64,000 nt of DNA from Gammaproteobacteria bacterium (GCA_002711845.1 PASF01000006.1:186001-250000); one strand, 5' to 3'. Numbered from the stretch's first letter, positions 53,890-63,155 are shown. The notes: generated by a model not told the origin, from the sequence alone. Translations and numbers: made by a program.

Positions 53890-54372
53890 ATGACCCGCAC
53901 ATGTCACCGCTGGCCCATGTTGACCGGGCTGATACTGGCCCTGCTGACAGGGCAAAGCAGCGCTCAGGTTTTCCCGCAAGGCAACGGCCTGTCGATGTCG
54001 GGCGTGATGCAATTCGATCTGCATGTCCAGGTCGCCAGCTGGCAGGACATGACCATTGACCCGATGGAATTCCGCTTGCTGGCACAACGGGAATTTGAGT
54101 CTCGACTCAAGCCGCATGGTATCCGCCGTCAGTCGGCGAGTCGGGATTACCTGGTTTGTAAAATCAACGCCCTGCGCACCGACAATGCCACCATTGCCTA
54201 CACCACCACACTGGAATTCTGGGGATTAAGATCAACGGATGTGCACACCCTGTTGTGGGAGAACGGTGGGCTGGGCGCTGTCGCGGCTGCCGATTTCGAT
54301 GCTGACGGCGTGGCCGGAGAGTGCGCTGACACTTTTATGCAAGAATGGTCCAAGTGGAACCCGTCGTCCTGA
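53890..54372 (+). CDS. Small exported protein of unknown function
   Basis: Protein of 160 aa with a signal peptide (LTGLILALLTGQSSAQ). The mature part has MQFDLHVQVASWQDMTIDPM and an acidic DFDADGVAGECAD near the end. I recognise no family. GGAGAG lies before the ATG. A hairpin follows the gene. Confidence 0.7.
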   Translation: MTRTCHRWPMLTGLILALLTGQSSAQVFPQGNGLSMSGVMQFDLHVQVASWQDMTIDPMEFRLLAQREFESRLKPHGIRRQSASRDYLVCKINALRTDNATIAYTTTLEFWGLRSTDVHTLLWENGGLGAVAAADFDADGVAGECADTFMQEWSKWNPSS

Positions 54373-54380
54373 TTGACCAC

Positions 54381-54417
54381 CGGATCACGGCTTTACCTGG
54401 GTGATCCGATATGTTTT
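54381..54417 (+). terminator. Possible terminator after the exported-protein gene
   Basis: CGGATCAC (54381-54388) and GTGATCCG (54401-54408) are perfect 8-bp arms around a 12-base loop, followed by ATATGTTTT. The T-tract is short, so the strength is uncertain. Confidence 0.5.
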
Positions 54418-54453
54418 CCTGTGGTCACACACTAACTTTCAGGAGGACAAACG

Positions 54454-54879
54454 ATGAAAAAGCATGCCTCAGCGACTTGGCAGGGAAACCTCAAACAGGG
54501 TAAGGGCACCCTCAGCACTGAAAGCGGCGTACTGTCTGCCAACCCGTATGGGTTCAACACGCGATTTGAAGACACACCTGGCACCAACCCTGAGGAGTTG
54601 ATCGGCGCCGCCCATGCGGGTTGCTTCTCCATGGCGTTCTCGATGCTGCTCGGCGAAGAAGGTTTTACGCCGGACAGCATTGATACAAAAGCCACGGTGA
54701 CCCTGGACAAGGTGGATGACGGATTTGCCATCACTGCGGTCCACCTGTTGATGCAGGCGAAAATTCCCAAGATTGACGAGGCCGCCTTCCAGACCATTGC
54801 CAACAAGGCCAAGGCTGGCTGCCCGGTATCCAAACTGCTGAACGCGGATATCACGCTGGATGCAACACTCAGCAACTGA
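54454..54879 (+). CDS. OsmC-family peroxiredoxin
   Basis: Protein of 141 aa with the two redox cysteines of the OsmC family: C57 in AAHAGCFSMAFSMLL and C123 in KAKAGCPVSKLLNADI. These enzymes reduce organic hydroperoxides with dihydrolipoyl or thiol donors. The length is normal. AGGAGG precedes the ATG. Confidence 0.93.
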   Translation: MKKHASATWQGNLKQGKGTLSTESGVLSANPYGFNTRFEDTPGTNPEELIGAAHAGCFSMAFSMLLGEEGFTPDSIDTKATVTLDKVDDGFAITAVHLLMQAKIPKIDEAAFQTIANKAKAGCPVSKLLNADITLDATLSN

Positions 54880-54922
54880 GTCTTCCCAGCCCTGAGTCAG
54901 ACCTTTGTCAATCGTGGCACGG

Positions 54923-55207
54923 TCAGTCCTGGCGCGGTATGCCGCGCCAGTGCTTTAACTGCAGCACGCAGGCTGCGGGCACATGCACCAGACCAAAAGC
55001 GCTGATAAAGATCAGCACCTGGGCGAGCCCCTGAGCGCCGGTATACACAAACGCCATCACCCAGGCAAACGCTCCACCGATAACCACCAGCGCAAGCCGC
55101 GCCAGACGACGGGTTTTGGCCGTGTGACTGCTGAGCCGGTAGTGTGCCCAGGCTGCCGCCAGCGATAGCAATATACTCAATATAATCAATGATATAATAT
55201 TTAACAT
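54923..55207 (-). CDS. Small membrane protein of unknown function
   Basis: Protein of 94 aa with about three hydrophobic segments: MLNIISLIILSILLSLAAAW, LARLALVVIGGAFAWVMAFV and AQVLIFISAFGLVHVPAACV. AAGG lies eight bases before the ATG at 55207. I recognise no family. It is divergent from the 80-aa gene. Confidence 0.65.
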   Translation of the reverse strand: MLNIISLIILSILLSLAAAWAHYRLSSHTAKTRRLARLALVVIGGAFAWVMAFVYTGAQGLAQVLIFISAFGLVHVPAACVLQLKHWRGIPRQD

Positions 55208-55291
55208 ACGGGTTACCTTAAGGCCATTGGCCCCAAATGGCAAGCCGTGCGAGAATAGGGTTCGAGCCAAAACAATCGCAGGAGGCACATC

Positions 55292-55534
55292 ATGACATTC
55301 GACGATATGCTGCTAGACCCCGCCAGCGCTTTTGACGCTCCGCAGCAGGTGCTGGCCGACGGACAATTGAGCAGAGAGCAGAAAGTTCAGGTTCTGCGCC
55401 GATGGGAAGATGACGCACGGCTGTTGCTCACCGCCCAGTCCGAGGGGATGAAATCCGGTGACAGCGGCGGCGATGTTCTCGCCCGAGTGCAGAGCGCTCT
55501 GGAATCACTGAACGCCCCGGCCACAGACACCTGA
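55292..55534 (+). CDS. Conserved small protein of unknown function
   Basis: Protein of 80 aa with a helical core LSREQKVQVLRRWEDDARLL and an acidic start. The pattern SREQK..LRRWE is one I know from uncharacterised small proteobacterial proteins. AGGAGG lies before the ATG. It converges on rdgC with six bases between them. Confidence 0.72.
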   Translation: MTFDDMLLDPASAFDAPQQVLADGQLSREQKVQVLRRWEDDARLLLTAQSEGMKSGDSGGDVLARVQSALESLNAPATDT

Positions 55535-55540
55535 GCGTTT

Positions 55541-56461
55541 TTACCCTTGGGTATCGGGCGCCCTGGCGCCACCAAAGACCGCAAACAGGGCGTTGAACAG
55601 CCCTGACAGGGTCAGGTTCATGACCGCAAAGTCCTGATCAAACTGCTGAGCAGCCGTTTCGGCATCAGCTTCCTGGGCTTTCTCCAGAATCATGTCTTCG
55701 AAACGCAGTCGGCTGATGGTCAGGTCGTCGGCCAGCACACAGCTCAGACTCTGATTCCATACCACTCCCAGCTTTCTGACCTGCTTGCCGGCGGCGAGAT
55801 GGACACTGATCTCCTCCGCCGTCAGGTCCTGGCCGGAACAGCGAATCGAATTGCCATCTTCAGCCGGATTTATCAACTCGCAGTTTTCGCTGATCTCGAA
55901 TTGCCCGTCGGCCACCTGCGCCTGCAACCAGCCAGTCATCACTGCTGCGGGAGCCTGCTGCACATCCGCGGGCACCACCGGCATGGAACCCAGGCACTCC
56001 CGCAGGCCCGAAATGAGCTCTTCCGCCGCGCTGGCACTGCTGGTATTGATGACCAACAGCCCGGCCTGTGCATCGATATAGGCAAACACCTTGCGGGTTC
56101 GCGAAAAGGCGCGAGGCAACAATGCCGCGGTCACATCATCCTTGATCTGCAGTTTTTCCTTGCGATACACCTTGCGGCTTTGCTCAGCTTCCAGCTCTTC
56201 CACCTTTTCATTGACGGCGTCGTTGACCACGGAGGCCGGCAGCAGTTTCTCATCCTTGCGCGCACACACCATGATGCACTGTCCCAGGCTGTGCGTCAGT
56301 GCCTCTGCGTCTTTACCCAGCGGGCTGACCCAGCCAAAGCGGCTTCGCTCAAAACTGCTGCAGGGCTGAAACGGACATTCAGACAGCTTCTGTTCCAGTT
56401 CATCGGCAGACAGTGCAAACGGCCGGGTAAATTGATACAGACGAATATTTTTAAACCACAT
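55541..56461 (-). CDS. rdgC: RdgC, recombination-associated protein
   Basis: Protein of 306 aa starting MWFKNIRLYQFTRPFALSAD, the characteristic RdgC start. Further family parts are FGWVSPLGKDAEALTHS and RKVYRKEKLQIKDDVTAALL. RdgC forms a ring around DNA and can inhibit RecA. I chose the ATG at 56461 (GGGGG upstream); the frame is open for 27 more codons without family similarity. Confidence 0.95.
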   Translation of the reverse strand: MWFKNIRLYQFTRPFALSADELEQKLSECPFQPCSSFERSRFGWVSPLGKDAEALTHSLGQCIMVCARKDEKLLPASVVNDAVNEKVEELEAEQSRKVYRKEKLQIKDDVTAALLPRAFSRTRKVFAYIDAQAGLLVINTSSASAAEELISGLRECLGSMPVVPADVQQAPAAVMTGWLQAQVADGQFEISENCELINPAEDGNSIRCSGQDLTAEEISVHLAAGKQVRKLGVVWNQSLSCVLADDLTISRLRFEDMILEKAQEADAETAAQQFDQDFAVMNLTLSGLFNALFAVFGGARAPDTQG

Positions 56462-56824
56462 TTCAGTCCCCCTGACGTCACTTCTTAAATTCAGCGCTGC
56501 ATTGTACCGAATCGAATGTCGAGGCGATGTAATAATTTTCAATTATATTTATGCCGGTAACTTGACTTTGAGAATAAGAGGCATAAAATCCCTACCCCCC
56601 GCAAATCACAGCAGATCGACTCGCGGGCAAACATTTTTTTGACGGCAAACACCCATGTTTATTTCACAGCCATTCACATCGCAACAGCGCCAGACGCTGG
56701 CCACCCTGACACCGGCCTGCGTGCCGGCGATGCTGTGCTGGGCATCCAGCTCCGCTATGTCTGTGTGGAACAAGCCTATTGTGCGTGAACACAAAATGAA
56801 ACAGGAGGTGTATCTGACGTAGTT

Positions 56825-56844
56825 TGTAAATCCAACCATTTACA
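56825..56844 (+). other. Hairpin before the terminator
   Basis: TGTAAAT-CCAACC-ATTTACA is a perfect 7-bp inverted repeat, 16 bases before the terminator stem. Upstream, TTGTG-CGTGAA-CACAA (56779-56794) could form a third stem. Confidence 0.4.
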
Positions 56845-56860
56845 GATCAGGTATCACGAA

Positions 56861-56897
56861 GGCCTCTGAGTTTCCAAAGAATTCAGGGGCCTTTTTT
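56861..56897 (+). terminator. Intrinsic terminator without an assigned gene
   Basis: GGCCTCTGA (56861-56869) pairs with TCAGGGGCC (56883-56891), with one G-T pair and a 13-base loop, followed by six Ts. It is oriented on the plus strand and lies 98 bases before the MFS start. No convincing protein gene ends here, so it may terminate a small RNA. Confidence 0.75.
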
Positions 56898-56994
56898 ATT
56901 GCCGCAGGAAAATCTGTCGCCAGACTGACGGTCTGCGCGACACAACAAAAAGGGATAGGCAGTGCCGGCGAAAAAGCCAGCGAAGGAGTGTATT

Positions 56995-58089
56995 GTGGTT
57001 GAGAAACTGCAGAGAAATATCAATATCGTTTACGCATTGGCGTTCTTTCACATGTTTTTGCTGATTGTGCCGGTGTTGGTGCCTTATTTTCAGTCAAAAG
57101 GTCTGAGCCTGTCGGAGATTTTTTATCTGCAGGCCATTTATGCCGGTGCCATCGTTATTCTTGAGGCGCCATCAGGTTACTTTGCGGATGTCATGGGTCG
57201 CCGGCTGGCGCTGCTGTATGACAGCGAGCGGGCACTGGCCCAGGGTGAGGGCGAACATGCACAGAGCCTGTCTCAGCTCGGGTTTACCAAATCCCTGGCC
57301 GAGGGACTGGGTGCCCTGTTCGGCGGCCTGCTGGCCATGTGGTCATTCGACATCATGATACTGGTACAGTCGCTGACCGCCTGGGTCTGCCTGTGGATGG
57401 CACTGCTTGTTGTTGAACCTCCGGTTGATAATGCCAGCGAGCCCGGTGACCGGGTCGTCAGCCTCAGGGACATTTATCAGCACGTGGCCCGTGGTGACCG
57501 TATTCTGCGCATGGTCTTCATTGCCCTGCCGGTGTACAACCTGGCGACCATCCATGTGGCCTGGCTGATACAGCCGTACTGGGACGACATGGGGTTGTCG
57601 CTGGCACTGTTCGGCGCGTTGTGGTTTGCGCAAAGCCTGACGGTGGCGCTGGCCAGCAAATGCAGCTATGCCCTGGAACGAACCACAGGGGCGGTATTCG
57701 CCCTGGTGGTCATTGGCATTCTGCCGGTGATTGGTATCTTCGGTATGGCGTGGCTGGGCGGCTGGGCCGGCGTGGCATTGTGCTTTATGCTGTTTTTCTG
57801 CCGGGGCCTGTATCAGGTGATCCTCGCCAACGCCCTGAATCGTCGCATTCCCGGCCGGTGCCGGGCGACCGTGAACTCACTGAACAGCCTGCTGTTTCGT
57901 TTCGGTTTCATTGTCACCGGACCCTTTGTCGGCTACCTGGCTGACATGCATGGCATCAGCGCTGCGCTTAACCTGCTGGGCGTCTGGTCTGTGCTTGCCT
58001 TCGCGGTCATCATGCTGCCGCTGATAAGAGCCGTCAGGTTATTGGAGGCAGGCCGGATCGACGCTCAGCGCGGGCGTGGCACCATGTAA
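56995..58089 (+). CDS. MFS transporter with an apparent internal deletion
   Basis: Major-facilitator protein of about 364 aa. The start is normal: first helix VYALAFFHMFLLIVPVLVPY, then GAIVILEAPSGYFADVMGRR with motif A in the loop after helix 2. The sequence then continues directly as LALLYDSERALAQ, which in related transporters lies in helix 4 (ALLYDS). Helix 3 and part of helix 4, about 50 residues, appear to be missing in frame. Function is doubtful. I chose the GTG at 56995 (AAGGAG six bases upstream); a GTG at 56962 is the alternative. The 3' end overlaps the convergent EAL gene by 51 bases. Confidence 0.75.
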   Translation: MVEKLQRNINIVYALAFFHMFLLIVPVLVPYFQSKGLSLSEIFYLQAIYAGAIVILEAPSGYFADVMGRRLALLYDSERALAQGEGEHAQSLSQLGFTKSLAEGLGALFGGLLAMWSFDIMILVQSLTAWVCLWMALLVVEPPVDNASEPGDRVVSLRDIYQHVARGDRILRMVFIALPVYNLATIHVAWLIQPYWDDMGLSLALFGALWFAQSLTVALASKCSYALERTTGAVFALVVIGILPVIGIFGMAWLGGWAGVALCFMLFFCRGLYQVILANALNRRIPGRCRATVNSLNSLLFRFGFIVTGPFVGYLADMHGISAALNLLGVWSVLAFAVIMLPLIRAVRLLEAGRIDAQRGRGTM

Positions 58090-59874
58090 CAGCTCGTCCA
58101 GGTCGTTGCAGACCACACTGAAGCCTTTTATTTTTTTGGCTTCGTGTTTGTTGCGGGATGCCAGCTCAGCCAACTGGCTGGCATTCACCGCAGCGTCAGC
58201 ATCCTCTGGCAACGCCAGCACACCCACAGACAGGCTCAGCAGGTCATACCAGCGCCATTCGCCGTCCCGATCGGGCGCATGGAATCCCCCTGCTGCGATA
58301 TGCTCGGGCTTGTACAGTTGCCGGCACAGCGACAAAAAACTGTTGTTCAGTGACTGCAGGCGCGCCTGCCAGTCCTGGCAACGCAATACCAGCATGAAAT
58401 CGTCGCCGCCAATATGCCCGACAAAGTCCTGGTCCGGGTGACAACATTCCCGCAACAGTTGCGCCAGCCCCAGCAGGACTTCATCTCCCTTGCCGTATCC
58501 ATACACATCATTGAAGGGCTTGAAGGAGTCCAGGTCGATATAACACAGGTGTGCCGACAGGTGATTCTGCAGAAGTCGGTCCAGGCATTCCTGTATGGAG
58601 ATATTGCCAGGCAGCAAGGTCAGCGGATTGGCAAACTGTGCCTGCCTGATCTGCAATTCGGTAATCTGGCGCAACACATCAATGACCCGGCCCAGGCCTA
58701 AATACATGCCATCCCGGGTAATAATGAAGTCTTCTTCCAGGCGCTGCCGCGCCCGACTGGTCAGCAGGCGACTGACCCGCTGCAGGCTTTGTTGAACATC
58801 AACGGCCAGGCAATCCTTGTCCATCATATGCCCGATGGGTTTGCGGCCATGCAGTTCATGTGCATACTGTTTCAGCATGGCCTGGCTCAATGCGTGACAG
58901 TGAACCGTGCCAACAGGCATATTGTCGTCGTCAAGCACTGCCAGACTGTTGAGGCTGGGCTGTTGCTGAAAGCGCTGCAGCACCTGACTGACTTTCTCAC
59001 TGACGTGCACGCCCGCCACGTCAATGATCAGGCTGTGCAGCCCCGGGTCCGAGGCGGGAGATTCCTCCAGATTCAGCTTTGCCAGCAGCCCCTGTGCATC
59101 GGCAACCGGCGCCGTGTCAGGCCGGCCCAGCCAGTACCCCTGCACCCAGTCGACGCCCATGCTCTCCAGCACCCGCAACTCTTCCGCAAGCTCTATGCCC
59201 TCGGCGATGACATGCGAGCGCGAGGCCTTGGCCATGTTGAGTATCGACCCGACAAATTCACGTTTCATCGGGTCACGGTGGATTCCATCAATAAAATGCC
59301 GGTCAATTTTCACGAATTCAGGCTGCAGTTCGGTCCACAGACGCAGGCTCGAATAGCCAGCACCCAGATCGTCCAGCGCAATGGAAAAGCCCATATCCCG
59401 GTAGTGATGCAAGGCATTCTGCAGCAATCCGACATTGTCGATAGGCGAGTGTTCGGTCAGTTCGATAACAACCTGATCGGGTGTGATGCCGTATTGCCGG
59501 AGAATTGACAGCGTCCGCCCTGGATAGTGTTGTTGCTCCAGCAGGCTTTCCGGGGACACATTGAGAAACAGCTGTCCGTCAAAGCCGCCACCGCAGAAGC
59601 TGTGCACCGCGTTGCGGCGGCACAGGATTTCCAGATCCGTCAGCAACCCGAAATGCCGGGCAGTGGCAAACAGTGTCAGCGGTGAATGCAAGGGACTGTT
59701 GGAGGGGCCGCGGGACAGCGCCTCATAGCCGATAACACGGTTTTCGAGGGTGGAAACAATGGGCTGAAATAACGTTGTGACGGCACCCTGTCTTATGATG
59801 GCAAGCAACGCTTCCCGTTGTTCATTAACTGTCATCTGAGTAGTCACTGCCTGGAGGCTATTCAATGGGATCAT
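58039..59874 (-). CDS. EAL-CBS-GGDEF protein (probable cyclic di-GMP phosphodiesterase)
   Basis: Protein of about 611 aa. The N-terminal EAL domain (about 20-265) keeps the catalytic residues: EAL in VIGYEALSRG, NVSPE, ELTEHS, DDLGAGYSSL, VKIDR, IAEGIE and VQGYWLG. A middle part with two CBS-like segments follows (about 285-420). The C-terminal GGDEF domain (about 440-595) has GGDDF in HIGGDDFMLVL and no RxxD I-site, so cyclase activity is doubtful. Overall it probably degrades cyclic di-GMP under control of a nucleotide bound to the CBS part. I chose the ATG at 59874; 59835 is an alternative. Confidence 0.9.
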   Translation of the reverse strand: MIPLNSLQAVTTQMTVNEQREALLAIIRQGAVTTLFQPIVSTLENRVIGYEALSRGPSNSPLHSPLTLFATARHFGLLTDLEILCRRNAVHSFCGGGFDGQLFLNVSPESLLEQQHYPGRTLSILRQYGITPDQVVIELTEHSPIDNVGLLQNALHHYRDMGFSIALDDLGAGYSSLRLWTELQPEFVKIDRHFIDGIHRDPMKREFVGSILNMAKASRSHVIAEGIELAEELRVLESMGVDWVQGYWLGRPDTAPVADAQGLLAKLNLEESPASDPGLHSLIIDVAGVHVSEKVSQVLQRFQQQPSLNSLAVLDDDNMPVGTVHCHALSQAMLKQYAHELHGRKPIGHMMDKDCLAVDVQQSLQRVSRLLTSRARQRLEEDFIITRDGMYLGLGRVIDVLRQITELQIRQAQFANPLTLLPGNISIQECLDRLLQNHLSAHLCYIDLDSFKPFNDVYGYGKGDEVLLGLAQLLRECCHPDQDFVGHIGGDDFMLVLRCQDWQARLQSLNNSFLSLCRQLYKPEHIAAGGFHAPDRDGEWRWYDLLSLSVGVLALPEDADAAVNASQLAELASRNKHEAKKIKGFSVVCNDLDELLHGATPALSVDPACLQ

Positions 59875-59971
59875 CGGCAACAGTTCTTCAGACTACCGCC
59901 GCTCGATGACAGCATGATGACGGCGCTGTTAAGAATGGACATCCTCAGGCAAGTGATGCCAACATGTGGTG

Positions 59972-60526
59972 ATGACTTACCAGGTTCACAGTTTTGCGCC
60001 CGTCGCCCGGGCGGATGCGCGGGTGCTTATACTGGGCTCCATGCCCGGTGTCGCATCCCTGCAGGCACAACAGTATTATGCGCACCCGCGCAACAGTTTC
60101 TGGCCCATCATGAGCGCGCTGCTGGGCCTGCCCGCGCAGACAGGCTATGACGAAAGGCTGGCTGCCCTGCAGGAACAGGGTATCGCGCTGTGGGATGTTT
60201 TACGTACCTGCACACGCACCGGCAGCCTGGATTCCGCCATTGTCACCGCCTCCATCGAGGTCAATGATTTTGCGGATTTTCTTGATCATCATCGGCAGCT
60301 TGAACGTTTCTGCTTCAACGGTGCCAAAGCACATACGGTGTTCCTGCAGCACGTCGCGCCGACACTGCCGCCGTCCGCCAGCCACATTTCACAGGTGCGA
60401 CTGCCATCGACCAGCCCGGCCCACGCTGCCATGTCGGTAGCGGACAAGAAACAGGCCTGGTCATGCATCCTGGACCATGCCTCCCGGACCCGGCCGCCCT
60501 GCCTCGACGATGTTGATCGCCCGTGA
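59972..60526 (+). CDS. Hypoxanthine-DNA glycosylase (UDG superfamily)
   Basis: Protein of about 184 aa with the UDG-fold features of the deoxyinosine glycosylase family: [20 protein letters not shown], then [15 protein letters not shown] and [18 protein letters not shown], ending with [10 protein letters not shown]. It probably removes deaminated adenine from DNA. The ATG at 59972 is preceded by two in-frame GTGs that may also serve. The 3' end meets the GT2 gene end to end. Confidence 0.87.
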   Translation: MTYQVHSFAPVARADARVLILGSMPGVASLQAQQYYAHPRNSFWPIMSALLGLPAQTGYDERLAALQEQGIALWDVLRTCTRTGSLDSAIVTASIEVNDFADFLDHHRQLERFCFNGAKAHTVFLQHVAPTLPPSASHISQVRLPSTSPAHAAMSVADKKQAWSCILDHASRTRPPCLDDVDRP

Positions 60527-61987
60527 TTAGATGACGGGTGGATTTCGCGATTTATCGGTCTTGCCCAGCCCCGAACGGGTCATCTCGCCCCAACTCTTTT
60601 TCTTGCGGACAAACTCCCACCAGCCCTGTGCGCGCCAGATATTATTCAGCTGCCGGTAGCCGAAGTTTTCAATCAATATGATGCCCATCATCTTCAGCAG
60701 ATCCTTTGCTCTGGGTATGCGCATCAAGGCCACCTCTTCCAGTATCAGCGATCCTGCGCTGACAAAAATGCCAAAGAAAAACGTCAGTGCCACAAAAGCC
60801 AGGGCGAAATCCGGGTTCAGCATGCCGCTGAACCACAACAGGGGTACCAACACATAACCCAGCACTTCCACCAGCGGACCGATGACATCGATCAGCAGCG
60901 AGAACGGCATGCCAATCGTGCCTATCCGGCCATAGCGTGGGTTCATCAACATGCTGCGGTGTTTAAAAAACGTCTCCAGCGCACCGCGTTGCCAGCGTTT
61001 GCGCTGCCTTGACAGAATCGTGAGATTGTCAGGCACTTCGGTCCAGCACACCGGTTCGGCAACAGACACAATATCGTAGGGAATATTGTTTTCGCGATGG
61101 TAACGATGCAGGCGCAAGACCAGTTCATAATCCTCCCCGACCGTGTTGACATCATACCCGCCGGCGGCCAGCACCGCCGAGCGCCTGAAAATGCCGAAGG
61201 CACCGGAGATCATGGTCAGCACATTGAGTTCACTCATGGCCACCCGGGCAATCAGGAAGGCCCGCGTATACTCCACCGTCTGCAATAACGGCACCAGCTT
61301 GTCGGAGAGCCCGACGCGGGTGACCCGGCCACCACGGATATGACAACCGTTGGCCACGCGAATGGTGCCGCCCACGGCGACGACCTCGGTCGGGCTGGTC
61401 AGAAACGGCTGTACTGCATGCAACAATGCATCTGCTTCCAGCATTGAATCTGCATCCACGGCGCAAAACATCGGACTGCGTGACACATTGATGCCCACGT
61501 TCAGCGCATCAGCCTTGCCCCCGTTTTCCTTATCGACAACCACAAGGTTGTTGTACAGACGCGACTGATACACACCCCGGATGGCCTTGTGCGGTGTCAG
61601 ATTGTCATAGGCGCGCAAGCTGGGTCGCAGATCAAAATGTTCGATCAGTGTTTGCAGGGTATCGTCTTTCGAGCCATCGTTGACCACAATGACTTCGAAA
61701 TGCGGATAGCGGATACTGAGCAGCGACCGGGTGCTTTCAACGATATTCAGGCTCTCGTTGTAAGCCGGGGCAATCAGCGAAACGGGAGGCGCCCCCGGCG
61801 CGCGCTGGTGCCAGAGCGTTTCCCGATTCTGCGTTTGATCTTCGCGCTTCATCGCCCGCGTTGCCATCAGCAGCTGGACCAGCACCACCAGGTTTTGCGC
61901 CAGCCCCACGGCGATGACAACGCCGACCACCCACTCGGCGCTGTTATTCAGCGCTTGCAGCAGCACACTGACAATCTGCTCAAGCAT
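60527..61987 (-). CDS. GT2 membrane glycosyltransferase (processive type, YaiP-like)
   Basis: Protein of 486 aa. An N-terminal membrane helix is followed by a GT2 domain with VSLIAPAYNESLNIVESTRS, VIVVNDGSKDDTLQTL, FCAVDADSML, VGEDYEL and the processive QxxRW motif as QRKRW. C-terminal helices (about 345-440) complete the synthase-like layout. The D, D, D, QxxRW set indicates polymer synthesis, as in cellulose- or PNAG-type synthases. No PilZ domain is fused. AGGAGG lies six bases before the ATG at 61987, which overlaps the HEAT-protein stop by 8 bases. Confidence 0.9.
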   Translation of the reverse strand: MLEQIVSVLLQALNNSAEWVVGVVIAVGLAQNLVVLVQLLMATRAMKREDQTQNRETLWHQRAPGAPPVSLIAPAYNESLNIVESTRSLLSIRYPHFEVIVVNDGSKDDTLQTLIEHFDLRPSLRAYDNLTPHKAIRGVYQSRLYNNLVVVDKENGGKADALNVGINVSRSPMFCAVDADSMLEADALLHAVQPFLTSPTEVVAVGGTIRVANGCHIRGGRVTRVGLSDKLVPLLQTVEYTRAFLIARVAMSELNVLTMISGAFGIFRRSAVLAAGGYDVNTVGEDYELVLRLHRYHRENNIPYDIVSVAEPVCWTEVPDNLTILSRQRKRWQRGALETFFKHRSMLMNPRYGRIGTIGMPFSLLIDVIGPLVEVLGYVLVPLLWFSGMLNPDFALAFVALTFFFGIFVSAGSLILEEVALMRIPRAKDLLKMMGIILIENFGYRQLNNIWRAQGWWEFVRKKKSWGEMTRSGLGKTDKSRNPPVI

Positions 61988-63086
61988 TGATAACCTCCTG
62001 CACGTCATCGAACTGGCGCAGACCGTTTTCATCCAGAATCAGCGCAGCCATTCGGGCGCCCCGACCAAAGCCACCGCAACCGGTGTAGGTCGCGCGTACC
62101 TGAAGCACCGCGATACCCTCATCACCCAGTTTGCACAGCGCCTCTGCCGCACGAAAGCGCACCCACCAGTTGCGGTCATCAATCAGAAAGTTGAGGGGTG
62201 ACAGGCATTCCTGCAGACCGATACGACCGGCGGCTTTTGCCGCCACTGCCCGTACCTGCCAGCTCATGTCCCGCAGCCCCCTGCTGACCACATCCGCGGC
62301 CGCCGGGTGCTGCAGGGCCGACAGTGCGCGCAGCGCCGCTGCCCTCAGCTCGGCATCGTCGTGACGCGCGTAACCCAGCAGGACGGGCAATACGTGATAG
62401 TCACGGGCATCAACCATGGCGTCGGCAATCAGCAGTTTTTCCGTCAGTCCCAAGTGCTTTTGCTCGGCCAGGGCAATCAGGTATGCCGGCGAGCGCCTGG
62501 CGATATCGCGAAACAGGGTTCGTACATCGCGCGACCTGGCGGTAACGGAGTGATCGAGTTTCTCCATTAAGACATCAAGGTCTGGCAACGCATCAATCAC
62601 AAGCAGCGAGTCGGCCGCGGCGACCCTGGTTTCCGGGTCCCGGTCGTCCAGTGCCTTCAACAGCGCTGTCCGGCTTTTCACGTCGGCAAACATCTGCAGC
62701 GCAGCGGCTGCCAGCTGGCGTTGCCGCGCGCTGCCATTGCGCAGATCCTTGATACACTCACGCCGGAAGCCAATGCGTTTCAGCAACTGCGTCAGCCGTT
62801 CCCTTTCTTTGCCTCGCACCAGATGGAAAAGGTCGATGGCCAGTTTGCGCAATACCGGTTTGTCCCGGCGACGAAAACTCAGCAGATTATCCAGGTCGGA
62901 TTGATCCGCCACACTGTCGTCGGCCATGTAACGAAACAGGATTTGCTGAATGAGTCGTCTGACCGCCTCGTTATGCTTTGCTGCCCGTTCATCCAGCGCG
63001 CGACGTATCACCAGCACCAAAAATATCAGCATAGCCGACACGGCGAGCACCCCTGTGGCCAGCCAGATCAGTTCCAGCAGGAACAT
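61980..63086 (-). CDS. Membrane-anchored HEAT-repeat protein
   Basis: Protein of 368 aa. A single N-terminal membrane helix (LIWLATGVLAVSAMLIFLVL) is followed by a charged linker and, from about residue 110, a run of HEAT-type helical repeats (ALKALDDRDPETRVAAADSL, VVSRGLRDMSWQVRAVAAKA, NFLIDDRNWWVRFRAAEALC). The repeats probably form a protein-binding scaffold. Its position between a YaiO-like barrel and a GT2 synthase suggests a structural part of one export complex. GGAGG precedes the ATG. Confidence 0.85.
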   Translation of the reverse strand: MFLLELIWLATGVLAVSAMLIFLVLVIRRALDERAAKHNEAVRRLIQQILFRYMADDSVADQSDLDNLLSFRRRDKPVLRKLAIDLFHLVRGKERERLTQLLKRIGFRRECIKDLRNGSARQRQLAAAALQMFADVKSRTALLKALDDRDPETRVAAADSLLVIDALPDLDVLMEKLDHSVTARSRDVRTLFRDIARRSPAYLIALAEQKHLGLTEKLLIADAMVDARDYHVLPVLLGYARHDDAELRAAALRALSALQHPAAADVVSRGLRDMSWQVRAVAAKAAGRIGLQECLSPLNFLIDDRNWWVRFRAAEALCKLGDEGIAVLQVRATYTGCGGFGRGARMAALILDENGLRQFDDVQEVINA

Positions 63087-63155
63087 TGTCTGCCTCCGGT
63101 TCCATGTGGCGATGCTGACGCGGCGTCAGGACCACAGCCCCCTATTGCGTGCAGA

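Larger units (their letters stand above)
56462..56994. other. Intergenic region, rdgC / MFS gene
   Basis: A gap of 533 bases. It contains a doubtful 55-codon plus-strand frame (56655-56822, no ribosome site), a perfect AGGAGGTG with no usable start after it (56803-56810), two small hairpins and a good plus-strand terminator at 56861-56897. This looks like either an unannotated small RNA or the remains of a deleted gene. The leader of the MFS gene occupies the end. Confidence 0.5.

Noticed and set aside
56655-56822. A 55-codon plus-strand frame between rdgC and the MFS gene
   Set aside because: It has no ribosome site and no recognisable sequence; an opposing 77-codon frame is equally unsupported.
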